Shown here: one piece after another, positions 57,995 to 64,000 of the stretch | How positions within the stretch are numbered: position 1 is the first letter of the stretch | Layout of the letters: each line of letters begins with the position of its first letter | Assembly (NCBI GenBank): GCA_002101905.1 | Contig: LQPU01000037.1 | Span: 310,001-374,000 of the forward strand | DNA from: Mycobacterium shimoidei | GTDB taxonomy: Bacteria; Actinomycetota; Actinomycetes; Mycobacteriales; Mycobacteriaceae | DNA length: 64,000 bases | Reading direction: 5' to 3' | Notes under the pieces: model-generated | Told to the model about the DNA's origin: nothing | The model's database searches: none | What the model saw: the letters and a program-made list of their open reading frames with translations, nothing else | Position numbers and translations under genes: made by a program

Positions 57995-60028
57995 CTACAT
58001 CGGCGCGTTTGCGGGCTGGAAGCCGCCGGTGGAATCGGCTTCGTCCTCGGCGCGAATCACGTGCACCACGGCGTTGATCAGCGCCAGATGGGTGAACGCC
58101 TGCGGGAAATTCCCCAGATGGCGGCCGGTGCGCGGCTCAATTTCCTCGGCGTACAGGTGCAGCGGGCTGGCGTAGGACAGCAGCCGCTCGCACAGGTGCT
58201 TGGCGCGGCTGACCTCGCCGATTTCGACCAGCGCGGACACCAGCCAGAACGAGCAGATGGTGAAGGTGCCCTCCTCGCCGGTGAGCCCGTCGTCGGTCTC
58301 CTCGACGCGGTAGCGCAGCACCAGGCCCTGCTCGGTGAGGTGGTCGGCGATCGCCAGTACCGTCGCGCGCACCCGCGGGTCGTCCGGCGGCAAGAACCGC
58401 GTGAGCACCACCATGAGCAGCGAGGCATCCAGCGCGTCGGTGTCGTAGTGCTGTTTGAACACTCCGTTGGCGTTCACCCCGTGTTCGAGGATGTCGGCCT
58501 TGATTTCTTCGGCGATCGCCCGCCATTTCTGCGCGTAGCTTTTCTCGCCTTGGCGCTCGGCCAGCTTGGCGCCCCGGTCCAGCGCGACCCAGCACATCAC
58601 TTTCGATGACGTGAAGTGCTGCGGCTGGCCGCGCACCTCCCAGATGCCCCGGTCGGGCTCACGCCAATGCTTCGCCGCCTCTTCCACCTGCTTCTTGAGC
58701 ACCGGCCACAGGGTCTCGGGGATCTGCTCACGCGACTTGGAGTGCAGGTAGAACGAGTCGAGAATGCTGCCCCAGATGTCGTGTTGGTCCTGGTTGTAGG
58801 CGCCGTTGCCGATCCGCACCGGCCGCGCATGGTCATAACCGGACAAGTGCGGCAGTTCGGCTTCCTCGAGACTGCGTTCGCCGCCGACGCCATACATCAC
58901 CTGCAGCGGATTACGTTCGCCGTTGTTGGCACCGGACACGTCGGCGATAAACGCGAAAAAGTCGTCGGCCTCGCGGTCCAGCCCCAGCGTGTAGAGCCCC
59001 CACAAGGCGAAGGTCGAATCGCGGATCCACGCGTAGCGGTAGTCCCAATTGCGTTCCCCCTGCGGGGTTTCCGGAAGCGAGGTGGTGCTGGCCGCCAGCA
59101 GCGCGCCAGTGGGCGAATATGTCAGGCCCTTCAACGTGAGCGCGCTGCGCTGCAGGTAGGACCGCCACGGATGGTCGGGGAAATTCCCGATGTTGATCCA
59201 CTGCCGCCAACACTCGGTGGTCTGCCACATCTTGTCGGCGGCCTCGTCATAGGTCTGCGGCGCCGGGTGCTTGGACCAGCTCAGCGCGACGAACACGTCG
59301 TCGCCCTCTTTCAGCCGGGTTCGCGCTCGTGCTTCCCGGCCCTCCAGACCCAGCCGCAGATTCGTCGTCAGCCGCAGCGTCGGATGAGCGTCGGGGCTGC
59401 TTTTGGCCGCCGCGACCGCTTCGCCGTAAGCGTTGGCGGAGTACTCCCAGGTGGCGCTGGTCCGGTGATAGTCGAATGCCGGCTCGCAACTCAGCATCAG
59501 CTCCACGGTCCCACTGACGCAGCGCACGGTCCGCAGCAGGATATGCTCCGCGTCCCAGTCCATCGGGGTGCGACGATGCGTGTGCGAGCGCCGCTCGATG
59601 TCGTGCCATGGGCCCATCACCAGCGCGTCTCGCACGATCATCCAGCCGGTGGGGGTCTGCCAGGTGGTTTCCATGATCAGGCTGCCGGGCAGGTAGCGCC
59701 GCGCTGAGGGCACCGACACCCCGTAGGGCCCCAACCGGAAGTGGCCGGCGCTGCGGTCCAGGATCGCGCCGAACACACTCGGCGAGTCTGGCCGCGGCAC
59801 ACACAGCCATTCCACCGAGCCGGCCGGTGAGATCAAGCAGGTTGTCTCGCAGTCGGACAGAAATGCGTAGTCGGCGATCGGCGGAAACGGGTTGCGCGCC
59901 GAGACGCCCGATGCGAACGGCACCGGCGAGGTGATGGTGAACGTTTCCGCGGCCTTGCCGGCGGCCTCGGCGGTCTCGTCGGCAGGCTCGGCGTGCAACA
60001 CCATGCCGACATCATGGGCTGCCGACAT
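57995..60028 (-). CDS. Glycoside hydrolase family 15 protein, probable trehalase
   Basis: A 677-residue enzyme with an N-terminal beta-sandwich (about 45-270) and a C-terminal (alpha/alpha)6 barrel. Active-site segments are GERNWDYRYAWIRDSTFALW, GNGAYNQDQHDIWGSILDSF, RGIWEVRGQPQHFTSSKVMC (candidate general acid Glu) and TGEEGTFTICSFWLVSALVE (candidate general base Glu). The mycobacterial orthologue group (Rv2402, MSMEG_4535) has been described as trehalase, hydrolysing trehalose to glucose. The start at 60028 is chosen, but an ATG at 60004 is possible; neither has a clear ribosome site. It follows the FAD monooxygenase by 9 bp. Confidence 0.92.
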   Translation of the reverse strand: MSAAHDVGMVLHAEPADETAEAAGKAAETFTITSPVPFASGVSARNPFPPIADYAFLSDCETTCLISPAGSVEWLCVPRPDSPSVFGAILDRSAGHFRLGPYGVSVPSARRYLPGSLIMETTWQTPTGWMIVRDALVMGPWHDIERRSHTHRRTPMDWDAEHILLRTVRCVSGTVELMLSCEPAFDYHRTSATWEYSANAYGEAVAAAKSSPDAHPTLRLTTNLRLGLEGREARARTRLKEGDDVFVALSWSKHPAPQTYDEAADKMWQTTECWRQWINIGNFPDHPWRSYLQRSALTLKGLTYSPTGALLAASTTSLPETPQGERNWDYRYAWIRDSTFALWGLYTLGLDREADDFFAFIADVSGANNGERNPLQVMYGVGGERSLEEAELPHLSGYDHARPVRIGNGAYNQDQHDIWGSILDSFYLHSKSREQIPETLWPVLKKQVEEAAKHWREPDRGIWEVRGQPQHFTSSKVMCWVALDRGAKLAERQGEKSYAQKWRAIAEEIKADILEHGVNANGVFKQHYDTDALDASLLMVVLTRFLPPDDPRVRATVLAIADHLTEQGLVLRYRVEETDDGLTGEEGTFTICSFWLVSALVEIGEVSRAKHLCERLLSYASPLHLYAEEIEPRTGRHLGNFPQAFTHLALINAVVHVIRAEDEADSTGGFQPANAPM

Positions 60029-60037
60029 CGTTGACGT

Positions 60038-61270
60038 CTAGCGACGCGCGTAGCGTGGCGCGTGTTCGGGCCGGACCCCGACCCCGACGAAGTAGGCGGG
60101 CACGACCGAAAGCCACGGCAATCGGCCCATGATCGCCGGCACGACCGGTGATTGCGTCGGGTCCTGACCTTGAAAGATCGGTTCGAGCACCACGCGGTGT
60201 AACACCCGCTGCACTGCCTGGGTTACCGCTGTCGGCAGCCGGCGCCGGCGCCGCACAGCCGCAAGGTCTCGGCTGGTGACCCGGTGCCGGCGCAGCGGTT
60301 CGGCGAGCACTGTCGCGGCCGCGACAGCGTCTTGGATCGCCAAATTGATGCCGACGCCCCCTGCCGGCGACATCGCGTGCGCCGCGTCGCCGATGCACAG
60401 CAGTCCGTCGCGGTGCCAGCGGCGCAGCCGGTTGAGCTTTACGTCGAGGTGCTTGATGTCGTCCATGGATTTCAGGGTGGCCACCGATTCTGCTGCTTCC
60501 GGAAACAGTTCGGCGATCTCGTGGCGAAACGCGTCGATGCCTCGGGCACGCAACTCGGCGTCGGTCCCTTTGTGGCCGAGGTAAGCGATTTGGAAATAGC
60601 CCCTCCTGGGAATCGGGAGGACGGCTTTCTTGAAGCCAATGCGAGGCAGCAACGAGAACTGCGCGGCACCGTCACTGTCTTTGAATGGCAGCCTGAACCA
60701 CCACACATCGAAGTTCACCGGGTAGTCGTGTCCGGGAAGTGCGGCGTCTTGGCGGACGGTGGATGAGCGGCCGTCGCACCCCACCGTCAACTCGGCGTGC
60801 AGTTCACCGGCGCCGTCCGGCCCTTGGTAGCGCACCCCGGTGACCCGGTCACCTGTTCGCAGCAGGCCGGTGATTTCGGTGCCCATCCGCAGGGTGAATG
60901 TCGGCTCAGCCTGAGCAGCTTCGGCGAGCAGGTTCAGCAGGTCCCATTGCGGCACCATGGCGACATACGGGTGCGGCTGACGCAAGCGCCCGAAGTCGGC
61001 AAACGTCACCGGGCGCCCGTTCGATTCGAACGTCATGTTTCGAACTTCGCTGTAGGGCAACGTCGTAAAGCGCTCCCAGAGGCCCAGCTCGTCGAGCAGC
61101 CGCAGCGTGGTCGGATGCACGGTGTCGCCGCGGAAGTCGCGAAGGAAATCATCGTGCTTTTCCAGCAGAGTGACCTGCACGCCGGCCCGGGCCAACAGCA
61201 GCCCGAGCATCACCCCGGCCGGGCCGCCACCGACGATCGCGCAGGTAGTTTCTTCGGGTACCGGTGCCAT
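60038..61270 (-). CDS. FAD-dependent monooxygenase (PHBH/UbiH-like)
   Basis: A 410-residue flavoprotein hydroxylase. The FAD-binding GxGxxG motif is in AIVGGGPAGVMLGLLLARAG, the middle DG motif in LTVGCDGRSSTVRQDA, and the GD motif is LLCIGDAAHAMSPAGGVGIN. Substrate unknown. C-terminal residues 330-400 contain an Arg-rich turn (AVRRRRRLPTAVTQAVQRVL) and a hydrophobic end. Probably co-transcribed with the GH15 gene. The start ATG at 61268-61270 is divergent from the small membrane gene. Confidence 0.92.
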   Translation of the reverse strand: MAPVPEETTCAIVGGGPAGVMLGLLLARAGVQVTLLEKHDDFLRDFRGDTVHPTTLRLLDELGLWERFTTLPYSEVRNMTFESNGRPVTFADFGRLRQPHPYVAMVPQWDLLNLLAEAAQAEPTFTLRMGTEITGLLRTGDRVTGVRYQGPDGAGELHAELTVGCDGRSSTVRQDAALPGHDYPVNFDVWWFRLPFKDSDGAAQFSLLPRIGFKKAVLPIPRRGYFQIAYLGHKGTDAELRARGIDAFRHEIAELFPEAAESVATLKSMDDIKHLDVKLNRLRRWHRDGLLCIGDAAHAMSPAGGVGINLAIQDAVAAATVLAEPLRRHRVTSRDLAAVRRRRRLPTAVTQAVQRVLHRVVLEPIFQGQDPTQSPVVPAIMGRLPWLSVVPAYFVGVGVRPEHAPRYARR

Positions 61271-61286
61271 TCGCTGAGGCTATAGG

Positions 61287-61508
61287 GTGAGCCGGGTGGG
61301 CGGGTTCCTCAGTTGGTGGGACGGCGTCGAACTGTGGCTATCGGGGCTGGGCTTCGTCCTGCAAACCATTGTGGTGATGCCCGTCGTGCTGGCGCTGGCC
61401 TACCTCATCGCGCTGGTGCTGGACGCCGGGCTCGGCCGCGGGATACGCGTCATCCAGGCTGTTCGGCCGACGCGCCGCACCCGTCCCACCGACGAAGAAC
61501 CGCGATGA
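61287..61508 (+). CDS. Small membrane protein
   Basis: A 73-residue protein with one long hydrophobic helix (LGFVLQTIVVMPVVLALAYL to about residue 46) and a basic tail ending RPTRRTRPTDEEPR. Unknown function; similar in size and place to Rv2401A. The GTG at 61287 gives the longest form; a TAGGGT box ending 7 bases before the GTG at 61296 makes a 70-residue leaderless form likely. Its stop overlaps the ATG of a 29-residue ORF. Confidence 0.7.
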   Translation: MSRVGGFLSWWDGVELWLSGLGFVLQTIVVMPVVLALAYLIALVLDAGLGRGIRVIQAVRPTRRTRPTDEEPR

Positions 61509-61594
61509 CAGGCGGCATGCCGCGTTCACGGGTGACGCTGGTGCTGGTCGTGCTGGTTGTGCTGGTCATCGTCACCTGGCTGCTGACCCATTGA
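61505..61594 (+). CDS. 29-residue single-helix membrane peptide
   Basis: This small ORF starts at an ATG overlapping the previous stop (ATGA). The peptide is MTGGMPRSRV followed by an uninterrupted helix TLVLVVLVVLVIVTWLL and TH. The overlap and pure TM composition make translation plausible; there are no homologues I can name. The two small proteins may act together. Confidence 0.5.
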   Translation: MTGGMPRSRVTLVLVVLVVLVIVTWLLTH

Positions 61595-61632
61595 CACGCG
61601 CCCGCGTCGAATGGCGGTCCGGCGAATTCTGT

Positions 61633-61638
61633 TAGGCT
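61633..61638 (+). promoter_or_regulatory. -10 box for the leaderless cysteine uORF / sulfate operon
   Basis: TAGGCT fits TANNNT and is followed by exactly 7 bases before the ATG of the cysteine-rich ORF, the spacing of mycobacterial leaderless genes. Inferred main promoter of the subI-cysT-cysW operon. Confidence 0.55.
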
Positions 61639-61645
61639 TCGCGAC

Positions 61646-61738
61646 ATGCACGCTGCGACCGGCAACAAAGAGTGCTATGTGTTGGCGCTCATTGCCGTGG
61701 GTGATTGCGCTGTAGCTGACGTGCACTGTTGCCACTGA
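61646..61738 (+). CDS. Cysteine-rich leaderless upstream ORF (attenuator peptide)
   Basis: A 30-residue ORF, MHAATGNKECYVLALIAVGD then CAVADVHCCH and a TGA at 61736-61738. Four of 30 residues are Cys (positions 10, 21, 28, 29), with a Cys-Cys pair three codons before the stop. No ribosome site is present; the -10 box seven bases upstream indicates a leaderless message. It lies 120 bp upstream of subI. Leaderless polycysteine ORFs upstream of sulfur-assimilation operons are known in mycobacteria to act as cysteine-responsive attenuators, one of them before the subI homologue of M. smegmatis. When cysteine is scarce, ribosomes would pause at the Cys codons and raise expression downstream. Confidence 0.75.
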   Translation: MHAATGNKECYVLALIAVGDCAVADVHCCH

Positions 61739-61801
61739 CCTGAAACACCCGCGCACGGTCTGGTGTCGGTGATGGTCAAACTCAGCAAATGATCAATTCC
61801 G

Positions 61802-61844
61802 GCCAGGACTTGTCATAGCGGGCTAAATCCTCATCTAGTCCGGC
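61802..61844 (+). promoter_or_regulatory. Hairpin just upstream of the subI ribosome site
   Basis: Bases 61802-61810 (gccaggact) can pair with 61837-61844 (agtccggc) as an 8-bp stem with one bulged A and a 26-base loop. It ends 2 bases before GAAAGG (61847-61852), the subI ribosome-binding site. It could be the structure affected by ribosome pausing on the upstream cysteine ORF. Predicted by eye. Confidence 0.4.
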
Positions 61845-61858
61845 ACGAAAGGTCGTCA

Positions 61859-62881
61859 ATGCTCCAACACGTCAAAGCGGGGCGCATCGCTGCACTCGCG
61901 CTGGCGGCCGGCCTGACGGCATGTCACGGCGGCGCCAGCGACGTCGTCGGCGGGGGCGGGCCAGCCAATGCGCACACCAGTATCACGCTGGTTGCGTATT
62001 CGGCGCCGGAACCCGGCTGGAGCAAGGTGATTCCGGCGTTCAACGCCTCGGAGCAGGGCAAGGGCGTTCAGGTGATCACCTCGTACGGGGCTTCGGCCGA
62101 CCAGTCTCGTGGTGTCGCTGCTGGTAAGCCGGCCGATATCGTGAACTTCTCGGTCGAACCCGACATCACCCGGCTTGTCAAGGCGGGCAAAGTTTCCAAG
62201 GACTGGGACAAGGACGCCACCAAAGGTATCCCGTTTGGATCGGTGGTGACCTTGGTGGTGCGGCAAGGGAATCCGAAGAACATCAAAGATTGGGACGACC
62301 TGCTCAAGCCCGGCGTGGAGGTCATCACGCCCAGTCCGCTCAGTTCCGGCTCGGCCAAATGGAATCTGCTCGCCCCGTACGCCGTCAAAAGCGAGGGCGG
62401 CCGAAATCCCCAGGCCGGCATCGACTTCGTGAACCAGTTGGTGAGCCAGCACGTCAAACTGCGTCCGGGCTCCGGGCGCGAAGCCACCGACGTGTTCGTG
62501 CAGGGCAGCGGCGACGTCCTGATCAGTTATGAAAACGAGGCGATCGCCACTGAGCGGCAAGGCAAGCCGATCACCCACGTCAACCCGCCGCAAACGTTCA
62601 AAATCGAGAATCCACTGGCGGTGGTGACCAGCAGCGCTCATCTGGAGCTGGCCACCGCGTTCAAGAATTTCCAGTACACGGCACAGGCGCAGAAGCTCTG
62701 GGCAGCAGCGGGATTCCGTCCCGTCGACCCGTCCGTCGCCGCCGAAGTTCGCGACCAGTTCCCGGTGCCGCGGAAACTGTGGACGATCACCGACCTCGGT
62801 GGCTGGGACACGGTGGACCCGCGACTGTTCGACAAGACGACCGGCAGCATCACCGAGATCTATATGCGGACCACCGGATGA
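61859..62881 (+). CDS. subI: Sulfate ABC transporter substrate-binding lipoprotein
   Basis: A 340-residue periplasmic sulfate/thiosulfate-binding protein. The signal peptide ends with the lipobox LTAC, lipidated Cys22. Family segments: ITLVAYSAPEPGWSKVIPAF, SYGASADQSRGVAAGKPADI, FGSVVTLVVRQGNPKNIKDW, ITPSPLSSGSAKWNLLAPYA and VQGSGDVLISYENEA. GAAAGG lies six bases before the ATG. The stop overlaps the cysT start (ATGA). First structural gene of the sulfate operon; expression is probably controlled by the upstream cysteine ORF. Confidence 0.96.
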   Translation: MLQHVKAGRIAALALAAGLTACHGGASDVVGGGGPANAHTSITLVAYSAPEPGWSKVIPAFNASEQGKGVQVITSYGASADQSRGVAAGKPADIVNFSVEPDITRLVKAGKVSKDWDKDATKGIPFGSVVTLVVRQGNPKNIKDWDDLLKPGVEVITPSPLSSGSAKWNLLAPYAVKSEGGRNPQAGIDFVNQLVSQHVKLRPGSGREATDVFVQGSGDVLISYENEAIATERQGKPITHVNPPQTFKIENPLAVVTSSAHLELATAFKNFQYTAQAQKLWAAAGFRPVDPSVAAEVRDQFPVPRKLWTITDLGGWDTVDPRLFDKTTGSITEIYMRTTG

Positions 62882-63702
62882 CGGCGGTACTTCCCAACCT
62901 GAGCGAGGTGCGCCGCGCTAGCACCTCGTTACGGGTCGGCGCGGCCGTGATGTGGTTGTCGGTCATCGTGTTGCTGCCGCTGGCGGCGATCGCCTGGCAA
63001 GCCGCCGGCAGTGGTTGGCACGCTTTCTGGTTGGCGGTCACGTCGAATGCTGCGCTCGCCTCTTTCCGGGTCACACTGACCATTGCAGCCGGTGTCACCG
63101 TGTTGAACGTGGTGTTCGGTCTGCTGATCGCCTGGGTGCTGGTGCGTGACGATTTCCCCGGGAAGCGGCTGGTCGACACCATCATCGATTTGCCGTTCGC
63201 GTTGCCCACCATCGTCGCCAGCCTGGTGATGCTCGCGCTGTACGGCCCGCACAGCCCAGTCGGCCTGCATCTGCAGCACACCGGGTGGGGCGTGGCGGTC
63301 GCGCTGGCGTTCGTCACGCTGCCGTTCGTGGTGCGGGCGGTGCAACCGGTACTGCTCGAAATCGACCGCGAGACCGAGGAAGCAGCAGCCTCCCTGGGGG
63401 CCAACAACGCGACGATCTTCACCTCGGTGGTGTTGCCCTCGCTGATGCCGTCGTTGTTATCCGGTGCCGGGCTGGCCTTTTCGCGGGCGATCGGCGAGTT
63501 CGGTTCGGTGGTGCTCATCGGCGGGGCGGTGCCGGGCAAAACCGAAGTCTCCTCGCAGTGGATTCGCACGTTGATCGAGAACGACGACCGTACTGGCGCC
63601 GCGGCGATATCCATCGTGCTATTGGGTATCTCATTCGTCGTGCTGTTCATCTTGCGCACGCTGGGCTCACGCGCGGCCAAACGCGAGGAGTTGGCGGGAT
63701 GA
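62878..63702 (+). CDS. cysT: Sulfate ABC transporter permease CysT
   Basis: A 274-residue permease with about six TM helices (VIVLLPLAAIAWQAAG and others). The EAA-type loop that contacts the ATPase is DRETEEAAASLGANNATIFT, followed by SGAGLAFSRAIGEFGSVVLI. The ATG at 62878 overlaps the subI stop. CysT and CysW form the membrane channel of the sulfate/thiosulfate importer. Orthologue in position of Rv2399c. Confidence 0.96.
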   Translation: MTAVLPNLSEVRRASTSLRVGAAVMWLSVIVLLPLAAIAWQAAGSGWHAFWLAVTSNAALASFRVTLTIAAGVTVLNVVFGLLIAWVLVRDDFPGKRLVDTIIDLPFALPTIVASLVMLALYGPHSPVGLHLQHTGWGVAVALAFVTLPFVVRAVQPVLLEIDRETEEAAASLGANNATIFTSVVLPSLMPSLLSGAGLAFSRAIGEFGSVVLIGGAVPGKTEVSSQWIRTLIENDDRTGAAAISIVLLGISFVVLFILRTLGSRAAKREELAG

Positions 63703-63720
63703 AGCGATGAGGAGGAGCTC

Positions 63721-64000
63721 ATGACCCTCTCTTCGCCGGTGCGCTACTTGATTCGCTGTGTGGCGCTGGCCTATCTCGCGTTGTTACTCATCGTGCCGGT
63801 CGCGTTGATCCTCTGGCGCACGTTCGCGTCGGGCTTCGGCCAATTCTTCGCTTGGGTTAGCACTCCGGCCGCGGTGTCAGCGTTGCAGTTGTCGCTGCTG
63901 GTGATCGCGATCGTGGTACCGCTGAACGTGATCTTCGGTATACCCACGGCATTGATGCTGGCCCGCAGCAGGTTCCGCGGCAAAGGCGTGTTGCAGGCCA
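63721..64000 (+). CDS. cysW: Sulfate ABC transporter permease CysW, 3'-truncated by window edge
   Basis: The N-terminal 93 residues of the second permease. It starts MTLSSPVRYLIRCVALAYLA, with GAGGAGGAG just upstream of the ATG at 63721 and 18 bp after cysT. TM helices include YLALLLIVPVALILWRTF and LQLSLLVIAIVVPLNVIFGI. The reading frame runs off the end of the window at GKGVLQA. An ATPase gene (cysA) would be expected next. Confidence 0.93.
   Translation, partial: MTLSSPVRYLIRCVALAYLALLLIVPVALILWRTFASGFGQFFAWVSTPAAVSALQLSLLVIAIVVPLNVIFGIPTALMLARSRFRGKGVLQA

Noticed and set aside
1..64000. CRISPR arrays, insertion sequences, integrases, tRNA or rRNA genes
   Set aside because: None could be recognised on either strand. 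The lipid block shows no flanking direct repeats or integrase that would mark a recent mobile insertion.

Overview
This is high-GC actinobacterial DNA from a Mycobacterium. The gene order proB, nadE, ribokinase, membrane cyclase, MscS channel, proA, MoxR/VWA, nadD-rsfS-gpgP-octT-degV, comEA-comEC-holA, rpsT, RNase Z, CBS protein, lepA, trehalase, subI-cysT-cysW follows the Rv2439c to Rv2398c segment of M. tuberculosis, read in the opposite direction. Two PPE-SVP proteins and a trehalose-polyphleate-type locus suggest a non-tuberculous, probably slow-growing species. The species cannot be named from this window.

Layout. (1) 1-9.2 kb: the 3' part of proB, then an accessory block (TetR regulator, cytochrome P450, sirtuin, cysteine hydrolase, two tandem PPE genes) placed before nadE. 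(2) 9.2-21.6 kb: a long palindromic element, enoyl-CoA hydratase, ribokinase, a degenerate class III cyclase overlapping an MscS-like channel with a degenerate cyclic-nucleotide fold, proA, a MoxR/VWA pair, and a tightly overlapping housekeeping operon (nadD-rsfS-gpgP-octT-degV). (3) 21.6-48.9 kb: a lipid block lying between degV and comEA, where M. tuberculosis has eis. On the minus strand run papA3-like, mmpL10-like, secreted acyltransferase ('pE'), fadD23-like, Sap-like exporter helper, a dihydrodipicolinate-reductase-fold enzyme, mmpS and mmpL. Divergent from papA3 is a 3674-residue bimodular polyketide synthase, followed by convergent paired acyl-CoA dehydrogenases, an SDR and a DUF3618 protein. 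(4) 49-58 kb: competence-like comEA/comEC, holA, rpsT, RNase Z, CBS protein, PemK/MazF-fold protein and lepA. (5) 58-64 kb: trehalase-type GH15, FAD monooxygenase, two very small membrane proteins, and the sulfate ABC transporter operon headed by a leaderless cysteine-rich upstream ORF.

How the genes work together. The order fadD-pE-mmpL-papA-(divergent)-pks is the arrangement known for the trehalose polyphleate (TPP) locus of M. smegmatis and M. abscessus. The PKS has two malonyl-type acyltransferases and one poor (KR only) plus one fully reducing module. That fits unbranched polyunsaturated phleic acids, not the methyl-branched acids of sulfolipid or PAT. Extra operon members (Sap-like protein, DapB-fold oxidoreductase, a second MmpS/MmpL pair) could widen the known five-gene pathway. 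At the right edge, the Cys-codon upstream ORF probably couples sulfate uptake to cysteine supply.
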